Of a stretch of 64,000 nucleotides of DNA, positions 10,960 through 23,040 are shown one piece after another (within the stretch, counting starts at the first letter, position 1; each line of letters begins with the position of its first letter). The notes beneath the pieces were generated by a model. The model did not search any database, was not told the origin of the DNA, and saw nothing but the letters and a program-made list of their open reading frames with translations. Origin of the DNA: Flectonema sp. DT1601 (Eukaryota > Euglenozoa > Diplonemea > Diplonemida > Diplonemidae); assembly GCA_964019425.1 (NCBI GenBank), contig OZ025783.1, forward strand, positions 1,696,737 through 1,760,736, read 5' to 3'. The position numbers and the translations under genes are program-made.

Positions 10960-12095
10960 ACTTCACGTTTTGTAAGTCAGATCACATCCTCCTTTTGGTG
11001 GTAAACTCAAAACATAAGTTTTGCGTACCTTCTAATCTGACTCTGACTGTTTCAACACTTGTCCTTCTACTTGGAGTGATTTCTTCACTAATAACACTTT
11101 ATTAGTATCCGCCCGGTGGGTACAATAATTTGTAGTTAGGTTCTGGTATGTAAGGGATTGGATGTATTATTACTATTTTTTACATTCTTTTTTATTTCGT
11201 AATCTTAAGTAAATTATGGCATAGCGCACTCGGTGTCGCTTGTTTTTGTCTCTCAGTTTAGTTTTGTTTCGTTCACGCCACCCTGTTGCTGTCGTATTCA
11301 ATCTCGGGTGGTTCCCATTTTTGCTTCGAGTTGCAGTCGATAATACAATAGTAATCTACCACGTCTGATAAGTGCTGAGGTGGTGTTTATTTATTTATTA
11401 TTGTCGCAACTCTTGAAGCGCACGAGGGGATCTACTTCCCTGCCGTCCACTCTCAGTGAGCATCTGTTTAACTGACGATTGTGGTTGTCGATGTTCCTTT
11501 TCTTGTGCCCTTTCAGCACTTGATAGAAATTCGTATCTGAAGGTGATAACTACCAACAGTTGGGACTGACTAGGGAATGATAAAACACTTTTCATTATTT
11601 TGACAAGTTTTTTAGTTGTCGATTTGAAGGGCTGATTTAGACTGCGTTAAGTAGTCAACATCAAAGGATCAGTTCTGATTGATCTCAACTATGATTTCTG
11701 ATTGTGATTATGTTGTCCTTCACATCATCTGATTCACCGTCTTCATCAACACTGAACTGAATACCTTGTCCCTGAAGCATCTGAGTCTTCTCTGATTAAA
11801 TCACTTTTGGTTAACTCAATCACAACATCTCCCCGTCATCATAAACAGTTCAAAGATTTCTTTTTATCTGAAATTTTTAGCTGAATCTTTTCCCCATACG
11901 GATGAATCCGTTTTGTTTCGTAGTGTCCCTCCAGTTCCCCTTTTTGGTATTGTTAGTCACGAACGACTCACTAAAAGAGTACAGTAAAGATATCCCTAAA
12001 GATATTTATTATTACAGATTGATATGTAAAGTACACTTATGATGTCGATTAGTTGTTATTTAGTTCAGTTTGTTCTAACTTCAATACCACTCCAG
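10960..12095. other. Intergenic stretch, no gene seen
   Basis: AT-rich spacer. A 65-codon minus-strand frame at 11398-11595 has no supporting feature. It ends in the acceptor-like TTCAATACCACTCCAG ahead of the small heat-shock gene. Confidence 0.45.
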
Positions 12096-12109
12096 CACTT
12101 TGATATAAA

Positions 12110-12649
12110 ATGTTCGGACCATTCGACTCTTCACGTGGTGGTGGTGGAGACAGCTTTGAGAACGTCTTCGATTCCCTCTTTCGTGATGTGCGGAATTTCT
12201 CAGATGCTGCGGAGACCTTTGTAACTACAATTGACGGAGAGACTTTGAGAAGTACAACGAGGAGTGCTGGTGGGTTTAGAAGTGCTGTTGATATCCAAGA
12301 CTTGGGAGACTCAATTAGACTACAAGCAGACCTTCCTGGAGTAAAGAAAGATAATATCGATCTCACATATGACAACGGACAGCTGTGTCTCCAGGCGAGT
12401 AGATCGTTAGATCCATCTCCTTCAGAAGATAGCTTCGCACAGGCGCTCAAGTCGCTGCCGGGAACTGAGCAGTCAGCACCGGTGCAGTACCTGAGAAAGG
12501 AACGACGAGAGGGTTCCTTCAAAAGATGTTGGAGCCTGCCGTACCAAATTAACAGCCAACCGACTTCCAGTTACTTTGATGCCGGCGTGCTGTCAATCGA
12601 CTTCGATAAGGAAACTAGAGAAGCGCAATCGATAAATATCAACTTCTAG
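12110..12649 (+). CDS. Small heat-shock protein, Hsp20/alpha-crystallin family
   Basis: The ATG lies 14 nt after CCACTCCAG and opens a 179-codon frame. A Gly/Phe/Asp-rich N-terminal arm (FGPFDSSRGGGGDSF) is followed by an alpha-crystallin domain. It starts at AVDIQDLGDSIRLQADLPGV (the usual D-v-x-E-x-DLPGv strand) and ends at YFDAGVLSIDF, matching the A-x-x-x-x-GVL signature. The loop between strands is long (PSPSEDSFAQALKSLPGTEQ). The C-terminal I-x-I anchor is present in a variant form (ININ). Members are ATP-independent holdase chaperones that form oligomers in the cytosol. No heat-shock element was searched rigorously. Confidence 0.88.
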   Translation: MFGPFDSSRGGGGDSFENVFDSLFRDVRNFSDAAETFVTTIDGETLRSTTRSAGGFRSAVDIQDLGDSIRLQADLPGVKKDNIDLTYDNGQLCLQASRSLDPSPSEDSFAQALKSLPGTEQSAPVQYLRKERREGSFKRCWSLPYQINSQPTSSYFDAGVLSIDFDKETREAQSININF

Positions 12650-12998
12650 GAAGAAGTTGTCAACAGCGAGACAGTAATCAGCTGCAGTCAGTCGCCCAGG
12701 TTTTCGGTATTCTTATTTTGTGATTAGGTTTTCGGTGCAACCTGCAAAGAAGTTGATTCAGTTACAGCAGGCTCCTACTTGATACATAGTGGATGAGAAT
12801 AGCCACTTGGGGATGTTTTCTTTTTTTGTTCTTTAGCTCTAACCTTCCTCCGCTTTGATGAGCGACTCTTAACTTTCATTCTATTCATTGGTTCTCATGA
12901 TGTTGTTTACCCCAATTCAGAGAGTCACTATGCTGAGGTCAATTATTGTTTTCAAACTTAAATATATTTTAAACAGTTGCAGGCGATAAATCTTTAAA

Positions 12999-14842
12999 AT
13001 GCCGCTTCTCCGGATAGTTGGTTCTTCGGAGATTATTTCCAACATATTAACCGACGGCAGAAAAAACAACCAAATCTGGCATGTGGGAAATGGGAAGTTG
13101 GGAATTGAGAATCAGTTGGATGCTTTGAAGAAGATTCTTAATTTGGACAACACCGAGAATGGATTTGAAGGGTACGGTGTATTTACTGTTTCGGGTGGTG
13201 GAAAGGGAAGGCAAATCGATTTAGAGATGTCACTTTCACAGGTGCAGTCAGAATTCGGGATGCCAGTAAAAGAAATCTGGGTCGACAGAACAGCACCTCC
13301 ACCACCCAAACCGACCCCCCCTCCAACACCTCCAACAACAGAACCACCAGAAGCTGACCCGCCAGCAGAACAACACGAACCACAACCTCCACAACCTCCA
13401 CCAGCACCTATTCCCACAAGTCCTCAAGACTCCGACTACGAGGGAAACAATTGGATTCCGCTTTTAGTAAACAAGGAAGGCACTGTGTCCCTGTCCTCTC
13501 CTCATCAAGAGAGCTTTTGCAAAACTTGTCGGAAATGTGTAATGGCTAATCAAAATGCTGCTCTTTGGTCAGAAGTCAGCGAGTTTCCAATCCCACCCGT
13601 CGAGAATCGTAAGTTCAAAAGCGATTGGATGCAGAAGTTATCATTTGACAGAAAGAACACTGGGGAATGGAAAGTGAAGGGCTGGGCAGATGGTTTGGGA
13701 GTTAGTTGGAAGGATCGTTATTTCGCAGCTGGTCCTAATGGACTACATTACTATTCAACTCAGGGGATCGAACAGAAGGATCGCGCTAACGCCGCAAAGA
13801 ACAGCAAAGTGTTTACTCCAACCACAGTCATCCTCACTGATCCATCTCCAGCTGAGTTTCCGACCATCAAGGCAGGCGATGGATATAAATATTTGGGACT
13901 TCGCTTTTCATCTAACGAAGCTTTGATAATGAGAGTTAAGAGTGAATCTGATAAGAAAGAATGGCTATCGTTCTTCGAAACAACTATGAAGCAGCTTATG
14001 AAGAATGAAGTTTGGGCAGCTGCCACTGACCCTCCAGCAAGTAAGGTAATTATTATTATTTTATGGTTCTGATTGGGTTGTACTTATTATTCATATAGTG
14101 AAACCATTAAACTAAAAACAGGACGCTTCCTCGAAATTGTTGGCCAACATGTCGGACTTGGCGGCCCTCAACGAAGTGAAGAGACACTGTGAGAAGTATG
14201 TTTTTATTTATTACTAATGATGGAATGGTACCACCAACTCAAAAGAAACTTTTATGATTACCAACAAACAGTGAACGTGCCGAAGCAGTCCTAGCGGGTG
14301 GGAAAGCAGCAGCTGCAAAAGCAGAGTGCGAACATCTAATGAGAGGTGCTGACAGAGGTGAGGCTGAAGTAACTAAAATAATGGCTCAGATAAGAGACAT
14401 GAAAAAACAACTGGAAACCGAACAGAAGGAGGCTGTCAAATCACAGAATGCCAGTTTGGTTGCACTAGCCGATGCAAAATCAATGTACGATTCCTCTGTT
14501 GAATTGGTACAAAACATTACCAGCGATGTCAGCTTACGGGAACGGAAGAAGAAAGAGATTCAGGAGCGCATCAAAGAGCTGAACGGCGAGAAAGAAGAAT
14601 TTATCGCATCAAAAAGAGCGATCTTTGCCCGATGGAGAAAGTCGGAAGAGCACTACTGCGATACGAAGAAGGTTCCGTATTTGGCATTCTCACCTGCGAA
14701 TTCATCGTGTCATCCACTGACATTTGGAAGCGGAAACTACGACCCCCCATCGTTGTTGTTACAGTCGGCGAGGTCTCCTTCAATTAGAAAACCAGTTCCT
14801 CCTCCAACGATGCCGTCTCCTGCGATATCGTCGCCGATGTGA
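12999..14842 (+). CDS. PH-domain and coiled-coil protein with proline-rich linker
   Basis: Exons 12999-14045, 14122-14195 and 14272-14842 give a 563-residue protein. The introns are 76 nt each (GTAATT...AAAAACAG and GTATGT...ACAAACAG). The other possible donor, GTAAGG at 14041, would bring an early stop. Order: an N-terminal ~95-residue globular part (GKLGIENQLDALKK, GYGVFTVSGGGKGRQIDLEM), a Pro-rich linker, then a pleckstrin-homology fold starting near WKVKGWADGLGVSWKDRYFA and ending in the usual Trp-containing helix (KKEWLSFFETTMKQLM). A coiled coil follows (KIMAQIRDMKKQLETEQKEA), then a short Pro/Ser tail. PH domains bind phosphoinositides or proteins, so a cortical or cytoskeletal adaptor is plausible. 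I do not recognise the N-terminal domain. Confidence 0.8.
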
Positions 14843-15229
14843 AAATATAAATAGTTGGCAGTCTTCAGAAAGAGGAGCTGAGTTGCCGCCTTTAATATGT
14901 GTGTTATTTGTGAAGTTAATATTTCTGTCCCTTTTGCTCCTTTCTTTTTTATAAAAAGGAGCATCTTGTTGAACTTTATAAGTTGTACCATCCTCCAAAC
15001 GTTGTCCTGTATTCGCCGTCTGGTATCTATTTTTTGTTAAGTTGTTGGCAGTAGTTGCATCTTCGATGCATTCTCCTCATAGATGCCGTTAGTGATTAGC
15101 GTTTGTATTTTGTTGTTATTTATCTTCATTCAGGTAAACATAAATAAATTTGTTGTTTCTATTTTATAAAATACTAAAGACGAGTTACATTTGATTAGTT
15201 AAATACTTTCCAACAGCTCGCATGACACA

Positions 15230-15799
15230 ATGTTAGCGACGGATTACCACCAACGGTTTGAAGATCTGTCTGAAAATAGTATTCTCCGCCAAGAAGCTGA
15301 ACATGCCCACCAGGAGAATGAAAACTTGAAACAGCAGCTGTCGCGGATTACGTCTGCTTTTCGAGAGCTAACTCTAATGACTGAAAGAGAACGTGACTTT
15401 CAGTATTCCATCGCAGAATCGCAAGAAATTGAAATCGGCAGCTTGAAGAAACAATTAAAAGAGAAATGCAACGAACTCGAAGAACATTTAAATGAAATAC
15501 AAAAAGAGCGAGCGATTGTCGCAAAGGAGAGGACGGCGACAAAAGGTATCATCGAAAATCTTCAACAGTCGGTCGAGTCAATTGAAAACGAAGCCGAGGA
15601 AATAGCGACTTCTTATGACATTGATTTGCCAGCTCTGAGAAGAAGACGAAGTGCTCGATTTGAAAAGAAGAATTCTTTTGTTGGCGATTACAAGGAAACG
15701 ATGGCCCAGTCAATTCGACTTTCGAGAAAAGAAACCATTTCTGACTTATCAATTCAACGAGAAGTAGAAGCGGATTCAACTGCCGAATCGAACCTTTGA
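15230..15799 (+). CDS. Coiled-coil protein (189 aa)
   Basis: The ATG at 15230 follows the acceptor-like ATACTTTCCAACAG by 13 nt; another ATG lies out of frame at 15222. Residues ~15-125 form a continuous heptad-like coiled coil (ENENLKQQLSRITSAFRELT, EIGSLKKQLKEKCNELEEHL). The C-terminus is basic then Ser-rich (LRRRRSARFEKKNSF). No known domain is recognised. A structural or adaptor protein of the cytoskeleton is possible but unproven. It directly follows another coiled-coil gene 390 bp upstream. Confidence 0.7.
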   Translation: MLATDYHQRFEDLSENSILRQEAEHAHQENENLKQQLSRITSAFRELTLMTERERDFQYSIAESQEIEIGSLKKQLKEKCNELEEHLNEIQKERAIVAKERTATKGIIENLQQSVESIENEAEEIATSYDIDLPALRRRRSARFEKKNSFVGDYKETMAQSIRLSRKETISDLSIQREVEADSTAESNL

Positions 15800-16509
15800 C
15801 TTCTCACCATCGCTATTCCAGTAGTAGCTGTTTCACTTTGGTGGTTTGGTGGTAATAGAAAATAGTGAATACATTCCTCAGCCGGCACACACTGGTTGAA
15901 GTTAGTGAGATTTTGCAAACTTTTGTTGTTCAACTGCGTGATTTCCGTCAACAGTGGAGGGGAGTAAATGTGGAAGCACCTTTACTCGATACTTACTTCT
16001 AATAGCCCTACGAGATCCTTCGGTTTCTCAGATATAATCAGAGCAGATTTCGTGAGTTTTCACGCACCTGCCCAATGGATTCCTCTGCTTTCTTATTCCT
16101 TTTTGTTTTTTGTTATCGTCACTTGCGTTTACACACCTCTCGAATTTTCTGTCTACTACTACGTCTGCTGAATTGATATTATGACGTTTTGGATAAAAAA
16201 CAAAAAGGGAACTTTTGTCAGCAAGTGTTAGTTAGTAATGATTTTTGAGGAGTGGATGATAAACAGACGCATGTCCGTAGTTGCTTACTTGCAGTAATAT
16301 TTATATCACCACTTGAATCAAATGTCTTACCCACTTCCTCACTGATTTGTTAATTGACTTCTGTTTATTCTTTTTAACGAAACAGACATCCTGACCGTTG
16401 ATATTATTTATCGGATTATGTTTTCCTCCTTGTTGACCGACTTCGACTGAAGTACCAGTCGATTGCTGTGTACTGAGTACTGTCTTGGGTTACTTCAATA
16501 CTTTCTCAG
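15800..16509. other. Intergenic stretch, no gene seen
   Basis: A 67-codon ATG frame at 15968-16171 is hydrophobic and Tyr-rich with no support. Otherwise AT-rich spacer, ending in ACTTCAATACTTTCTCAG, acceptor-like, before the dihydropyrimidinase gene. Confidence 0.4.
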
Positions 16510-16535
16510 GTTTGAACTATCGAAATACAATAAAA

Positions 16536-18208
16536 ATGCCACTCTTAGTGAAGGGAGGAACTGTTGTAAATGATGACTTTGAAATGGAGTTGGATGTTCT
16601 TATAGATGGCGGGAAGATTATTGAAGTGAAAGAAGACATCCCAACAGCAGGTCACGAAGTTGTGGACGCAACTGGACAGTACGTCCTGCCTGGAGGAATC
16701 GATACTCACACTCATATGCAACTTCCATTTATGGGAACTGAAAGTGTGGATGACTTCCATCACGGAACTCGTGCAGCAGTTGCTGGAGGTACCACCTGTC
16801 TGCTTGACTTTGTCCTTCCTTCGAGGGGTACCAGTTTAGTTGAAGCCTACCACCAGTGGAGGAAGTGGGCTGATCCGAAAGTATGTCCCGTCAGAGCAGG
16901 AGACTAATAAATATTTTGTACCAACTCTGTTTAATTCTATTTCTGAATATTTGTTAATAACAATCACAATCAGGTAAACTGCGACTACTCATTCCACTGC
17001 GCTGTCACCTGGTGGTCTGAAGAAGTTTCCCAACAAATGGGAGAACTTGTTGAGAAGCACGGAGTAAATAGCTTTAAGATATTTATGGCTTACAAGGGAG
17101 TATTTATGTTAAGAGACGATGAGATCTATCAAGTATTCAAAAGATGTAAAGAACTCGGAGCCCTGGCGCAAGTTCACGCTGAGAACGGTGACGTTATTGA
17201 TACCCAAATGAAGAATCTTTTACAGATGGGAATCACTGGACCAGAGGGCCACTGCATGTGCAGGCCTGCTGACGTTGAGGGTGAAGCAACCAACAGAGCG
17301 ATTATGATTGCTGACCAAGTGAATACTCCGGTATGGTTATTATATTTTAAAAGTAACTCCTGTCTGGTATCGAATCTAACAAATCCAACGCAGTTGTACA
17401 TCGTTCATGTGATGAGTAAGGAAGCCTGCGATGCCATTGCTCGCAACAAGGCGGCGGGGAAGCTTTGCTTCGGAGAGCCAATCGCTGCAGGTCTCGGAAC
17501 TGATGGTACCAACTGCTGGAATGAGGATTGGAGACATGCGAGTGCCTACGTTATGGGACCTCCACTAAGACCAGATCCAACAGTAAAAGAGTACTTGATG
17601 AAAGGATTGGCATCTGGTATGCTCGCCTGTGTTGGTACCGACAACTGCACCTTCAATGCTGATCAGAAAGCGATGGGAAAAGACGACTTCTCAAAGATTC
17701 CAAACGGTGTGAACGGAATTGAAGACAGGATGTCAATTGTTTGGGAAAAGGGAGTAAAGACTGGAATCTTAACCAGGTATGTGTCGTTTTATTTTAAGAA
17801 AGAGTCGTCTCTTACGTATATTTTACTAATTCTAATTAAAACAGGAAACAATTTGTGAGCGCGACAACAACCGCAGCAGCGAAAATCTTCAACTTGTACC
17901 CGCAGAAGGGAAGAATTGCTGTTGGCAGTGACGCCGATGTTGTAGTGTGGAAAGACGTGCCTCGTACTATTTCAAAGAATACTCACCACCACGCTGTTGA
18001 CTTCAACATCTTTGAAGGAATGTCAGTTCACGGTGTCGCAACGACAACCATAAGCAGGGGAGTAGTAGTTTGGCAAGACAACAAGTTAAAGACCACTCCG
18101 GGTTCAGGAAGATTTATTCCTCGCAAACCATTCGGTCCGGTCTTTGACAGCGTCGCAATCAGAGATGCTGAACGTGATCCTCTCAAGAGGAAGGTTGAAA
18201 GAAAGTAA
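16536..18208 (+). CDS. Dihydropyrimidinase (hydantoinase family)
   Basis: Four exons: 16536-16880, 16974-17330, 17394-17776 and 17845-18208, joining in frame to 482 residues, close to the usual size. Introns are 93, 63 and 68 nt (GTATGT or GTATGG ... CAG). Family marks appear in order: the metal-binding [13 protein letters not shown], the segment FKIFMAYKG with the Lys that is carboxylated to bridge the two zinc ions, [18 protein letters not shown] and GTDNCTF. The C-terminal [20 protein letters not shown] is nearly invariant in this family. The enzyme (EC 3.5.2.2) opens the ring of dihydrouracil and dihydrothymine in reductive pyrimidine degradation. The ATG at 16536 follows an acceptor-like CAG by 26 nt. 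The frame is open further upstream only with non-ATG codons. Confidence 0.95.
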
Positions 18209-18919
18209 TTTTCTAATAATGTTCTGATCAGTCATAAATATAAAACACCAATCGTATGACACCAATCCAGTCGGAGTAGTCGATGTTTCAAACGGAGTAC
18301 AATAAACTTTTCAAACAATTTCAAGACACAAAATAAAAATCCTATTTTTTTGTGTAACTTAATTAATTTGGGATCAGTAGAGCGGTTGTGCTTTCTTAGA
18401 TCCTGGGCGTAAGTTCCTAAGTGGCGTTTTTAAATATTCTTACCTGGTGGGCTCTTTATATTTTATATTTTGTATTTTCATAATTCCTGTTTGTGTTTAT
18501 CACTAAAACCAATACGTTGCTCTGTCAGTGATGATACTCACAAGCACTCAATTTATTTTCTTAGGTCGTTTTATCTTTCCTTACACTGAACAACTTGTCA
18601 GAAGTAAAAAGGAAGGCACCAGGCGTTCGTATGATTCTCGGTATCCTCGTCCACCTTAAAAAGTGTTTTTTTATAACCTGCTTGCGAGGAAAAAATCTTT
18701 TCATTTTTAGCTCGCTGAGCTTCACGTGGAAAAGTGAGGTAAAGTGCAAAAAGAAAACAAAATTTGTGTTTACACGTTTTTGAGAATGATAAGAAGTGAG
18801 GTAGTGAACTAATTCTTAATTTCAACTACAGCCAAGTACCTGAAACAGATACATCTTCGTCAGAAGATTACCAGCCTCCGACTTTAAAGAAATCAAAATA
18901 TTTATATTCTCAACTTCAG
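18209..18919. other. Spacer; its last part may be coding
   Basis: Mostly AT-rich spacer. From 18832 (after TTTCAACTACAG) to the ATG at 18938 the J-like gene's frame stays open with sensible residues (VPETDTSSSEDYQPP), so an upstream exon of that gene is possible. I could not find a convincing first exon. Confidence 0.35.
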
Positions 18920-18937
18920 GGACATCGTAGTGGAAAT

Positions 18938-20117
18938 ATGCAGCAAAGAGAACCAATGCGTGCTCGGCCTGGATTCAGGCAGGTGAAGGGAGGAGGTATG
19001 TCAATGAGTCAGAGAGAAGAGATGTTGAGAGCAAGGCAACACATTGCACTTCAGAATATTAGCAGCGCGTCAGGAGGAAACCTCGCTGATGGGGACATCA
19101 TTGACACATCCAAACACCATGTTGGGTCTGGTTTTAGAACCCTCTTTTGGATAGCAGTGTTCGGATTCATTGTTCTTATTATGGGAATTAAACTTTATGG
19201 TGAGATTGGTCTCAGACCTGAATCAGAGCTCCGTCAGGAGGCCGAAGAGCGTGAAGACTTGACACAACAGTACTTCGACAGTATAAATAAAGGTGACGCA
19301 CGAGAGGCAAGGGCTAAGGATGGAGAAATTAAGAGCGAAGATCGTTCGGAGAGATATCGCCGTGAGCGTGTTGCCAGAAGAGAAATGGAAAAGGCGCACA
19401 ACAGCTTCATGGATGACATGAACTCTGGAAATTGTGATGACGAGTGCCTCGCAAGTATGAAAGCCGTTCAGGTTAAGTTTGACCAACTGCAAACTAAACC
19501 AATTGAACCTTATGGTAGTGTACTTGGTGTTAAGAACACAATGGACAAGAGAGATATTCGTGAGAAGTACAACGACCTGAAACAAAAAATTGAAGAAAAC
19601 GACCCTGATGTTCTCCAGTCAGGTCTCGACATGGCTGAAGTTCAGGAGGCTTACGGAGTGTTGATGAACAACGAAGCTCGTGCCTACTACAACTTGTACG
19701 ATGAAAGACCTCCAGCACACATGAGATCGAACGCTCGTATCGCAATCCACGGTGGGTGGGGTCTTGAGATGCAGCTCCAATCTTGGAAGGCAAAGCTCAT
19801 GCTCTCTTGGTTGGAATACTTTAACAACAAGTACGCTGACTTTGGAGCACTTTTTATGCTCGCATTCGTTACCGCCCTTCCGATTATTGTTAACATTCGT
19901 TCCTTCATTCGTATGGTTCGTGGAGCCTTCCCAGAGATTGACCCGGAGACTTCCCAAGAACACAGTGAGAAGATGGCTGAGGTTTGTTATTTCTATTGGA
20001 ACTTGTCTTGAGTCACATTTGCTTTAGTTTTGTTTTAATTTATCTTCTCCGAGTCATAATCCTAACAAAATAAAACAGTTGAGACGTATCCAGCGCCGAG
20101 GAGTTCACCGTCGGTAG
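18938..20117 (+). CDS. Two-pass membrane J-domain-like protein without HPD
   Basis: Exon 1 is 18938-19981 and exon 2 is 20079-20117, with an intron of 97 nt (GTTTGT...CCTAAC-AAAATAAAACAG). They give 360 residues ending in a basic tail (RRIQRRGVHRR). A first transmembrane helix lies at about 67-85 (LFWIAVFGFIVLIMGI). A charged coiled region follows, then a J-like segment (YGSVLGVKNTMDKRDIREKY ... EVQEAYGVLMNNEARAYY), and a second helix at about 302-320 (FGALFMLAFVTALPIIVNI). The HPD tripeptide needed to stimulate Hsp70 is missing. The layout recalls ER or mitochondrial-membrane DnaJ proteins (Sec63-like or DNAJC11-like), but the match is too loose to name it. An acceptor-like CTCAACTTCAG ends 18 nt before the ATG. 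Confidence 0.8.
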
Positions 20118-21819
20118 TCTGGTTCCGTGAAAGTGCTGAGAGAACATCGAAGGGGTGTCTGGGGAATGATTAATCAAAAGAAAATAAAATAAGAGAAAGA
20201 AATCTCGAAATTGGCATATTTCCTGTCCAAAGAAACAAGAAGGCAAGAAATAATAAAAAGAAACGATCATTTAAAAGAAAGATTGCGTGCCAGGTGGATG
20301 TTCTTAAAACGTCCGAACTTTTTTTTTTTTTTTTTGTATTTTAGTATCCTACCTTTCCCTTGGATTTCAACGTACCGAACCTACTCCTGAGTATCGGTTC
20401 TTGTGAGATGGTAACTGTTGCTATTAGACGATAGTACTAACAGTTAAGTACTTCTCACATTAGTTTCTAACGGTCGGAATACTGTTTGAGATGCTGTTCT
20501 CAATTAGGTTTCAATCTATTTTTTATTTGATATGACTAACTTCCTATTTGTGTTGCAGCTTTCGGAACACTTATCAAATTAGTGTCGTCGCTCAATTTGT
20601 TGCAACCAAAGTGAAGAAGTAAACATCGATACGCTTGTTCTTCCTGCTGTCGACTAACTTATTTACAACTTCTGTGATAGTTTTGAAATAATTTGTTTAG
20701 TTAGTTTATTTTCATCGAAGCGCAGGATCGCTTTCTTATAAAATTGTGGAGGCTCTCCCTGGAGCTGGAAGCGTATTTCCCTGACTGGATAAATACGTCT
20801 CTTGTTGAGGATGAGCTATGTCAATATCAAAATATCGTATCGTGTCTATGACTGTATTTCATACTATCACCGTAGTCATTACTCAGACGTAAGTTAATGA
20901 GCTTCACTTCTGAGAGTGAACAACTCGGATTATGTCTCCGGATTGGGTCCTCTGTTACTTAGCACAGTAACGTTTTGGATTATATAACTAAGTAACTTAT
21001 TGACTGTTTTCTTTTGATTGACTGATAATTATTAATACTCCAGCGTCATTCAATTGGATTTCCCGCCCTCTCCCCTTCTTTTGACTGATAACCATTAATA
21101 CTAACTCCAGCGTCAAACATCTTAAATATATATTTTGGAAATCATAACATTCTGTCTGCTATTTCTACTTCTCGTGACACTCGCACTCAGATCGTTCATA
21201 GCAACGCAGTTGTGACAGCTCTAAAGAAATGGACGTAACGCAGAAGTTGTGTGTTCGTGGTTCACTTTCTTCATGTTTTTATTATGCTTTTTTTGTGATT
21301 GAAAGAGTAGTTACCTGTTTTCCAAAACGGGTTGCTCTCGCGCAGGTAAGGCAACTCATCAACTAAGTGAAGATAGTTTCCTGAGTCCCACATTCAGGTT
21401 CTAATTGTGCAAAGAAAAGGAAGAAAAGAAAAAAAAAAGACAGAAAAAAAAAATGGGAAAAAAACGTGATGTACTGAACATAGCGAGCAATACATCGTTT
21501 TACTTTTCTTTCCGTTGTTGTTTTTTTGTTTTAATTTATTTTTTTATTTTTATTTTCGTTTTTTTATCTTTTCCCAAAAGAAGGAATAATGAGAAATGCA
21601 TCATCCCCTCTGTTCTCTCAGCCATGCGCGTTAAGAGGGATGCTTCGTGTAGCTGAAAGTGTGCTCATCTGTCCAGTACTAAATATTTGTCATTTCAGTA
21701 GTGAGATATCTCATGAAGATAATAAAACATATTTCTATTCGTCAGGTTTGTTTAACGATGAAGCCACAGTTTTTGTTTGTTACGTTTCCCTCAATTTAAT
21801 GAAACAGTTTGTTGCTCAG
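20118..21819. other. Intergenic stretch, no gene seen
   Basis: AT-rich, with long A and T tracts around 20320-20335 and 21415-21560. A short segment near 20930-20975 (CTCCGGATTGGGTCCTCTGTTACT) resembles the repeat family seen at 31.7 and 34.0 kb. Two near-identical pieces containing TTTTGATTGACTGATAA and TTTTGACTGATAACCATTAA lie at 21010-21110, a small local duplication around AATACTCCAGCGTCA. It ends at TTGTTGCTCAG, acceptor-like. Confidence 0.4.
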
Positions 21820-21823
21820 TAAA

Positions 21824-22729
21824 ATGAAAACAAACATGGTAAGGGCTCCAGTTCGATATGGAGATATCGATGACAGTCAAGAAGTGCATGACGAGATCCG
21901 GGAAGTTGGATCTAAAATTCAAAAAAGAATAGCAGAGAATCGAATGCCTGGTAGCGAGTCAGCAATGCTGAGCAACATGCGAGAACACGGAGCTGCACCT
22001 GGCGGTAAGAAGCTGATGGACAATGAAATGGCTGCTGCTTTATGGTCAATTGAGAGTGGCATTTATGTAACCTTTCAGTCGTCAAATGGAAATGACTGCT
22101 GCAGAGTTGGTCCAGCAACGAGGTGCTTTTGTGGACACTCACTTGAAACACACGGAGCTGGGAACCTTTTGCGAAAAACATCTTGTAGTCAGTGTAAGTG
22201 TAGATATTTTAATTATATTCCAACTCGTCCTGAAGAGATTGGAATGGGTCACCTTCCAAGAAGGAAAAACTTCAACATCCATGAGTGGTCACCAGGATGT
22301 AAATGTCAACATGGATCAGCTGAACACCGTACAGGGAGATGTAATAAGTGCGGCTGCTGCAGCTACCAGTCAGATTGGCTTTGCGTTGCATGTGATCAGC
22401 ACCTTGAAGATCACATGACTGTTGTAGAAACTGAAGAAGAAAGAAGACAACAAGGGAAACCAGTTGGAAATCAATACAAACCATTAGCAACTGTGAATCC
22501 AGAGTTCGCTTCTCTTGTTTTCGGAAGCGCTCCGATGAGCGCTCATCAGAAAGTAATTAAAAGACCTTCTCAGAAAGTGACTTCTACTTCGCGACGCATT
22601 GCGCCATCCGCTTCGTCTTCATCTTCTGCTCCAACCGCCAGAAGCGCAACCTGCGACAGTTGCTCAACACCTTTCAGCACACCCACAGCAAAGTTTTGTT
22701 CAGAATGTGGAACTCGAAGGAACCCGTGA
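21824..22729 (+). CDS. FAM221-like cysteine-rich protein
   Basis: The ATG at 21824 lies four nt after TTGTTGCTCAG. The 301-residue protein carries the FAM221 core. It starts at RCFCGHSLETHG, then CSQCKCRYFNYIPTRPEEIG, a WSPGCKCQHGSAEHR segment, CNKCGC...CSYQS, and LCVACDQHLEDH followed by ETEEER. A Ser-rich linker leads to a C-terminal four-Cys zinc ribbon (CDSCSTPF ... FCSECGTRR). FAM221 proteins occur mainly in organisms with cilia or flagella; their function is unknown, and a flagellar link here is inference. The gene has no introns. Confidence 0.85.
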   Translation: MKTNMVRAPVRYGDIDDSQEVHDEIREVGSKIQKRIAENRMPGSESAMLSNMREHGAAPGGKKLMDNEMAAALWSIESGIYVTFQSSNGNDCCRVGPATRCFCGHSLETHGAGNLLRKTSCSQCKCRYFNYIPTRPEEIGMGHLPRRKNFNIHEWSPGCKCQHGSAEHRTGRCNKCGCCSYQSDWLCVACDQHLEDHMTVVETEEERRQQGKPVGNQYKPLATVNPEFASLVFGSAPMSAHQKVIKRPSQKVTSTSRRIAPSASSSSSAPTARSATCDSCSTPFSTPTAKFCSECGTRRNP

Positions 22730-23040
22730 GAACATATGTTCGTGGTCTTCTTCATTTAGAATAAAGAAGAGAAATACTCCTCCTGTTTTAAGATTGAATT
22801 ACTTGTGTTGCCTTCTGACGTTCGACTTGAGTTATTTTCTACTGAGAATTTGCAAAGGATCGCCTCCTGATTTCCTGAATAATCGGGATCAGCATCTTTA
22901 CGAACAGCAGCCATGTGACATACACTCCCCTACCCTAGCCTGTTTCATTAATTAGTAAGGATTTATTAGACACATTTATGGGTTTTAATATTTAATTTCA
23001 TAACTAAAAAACTTCTTACCCGCAGGGGGTGACACAATAA

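Noticed and set aside
13112-13417. Minus-strand Gly-rich frame
   Set aside because: Shadow of the Pro-rich linker of the PH-domain gene.
15968-16171. 67-codon ATG frame
   Set aside because: Hydrophobic, no acceptor-like AG before the ATG, no similarity recognised.
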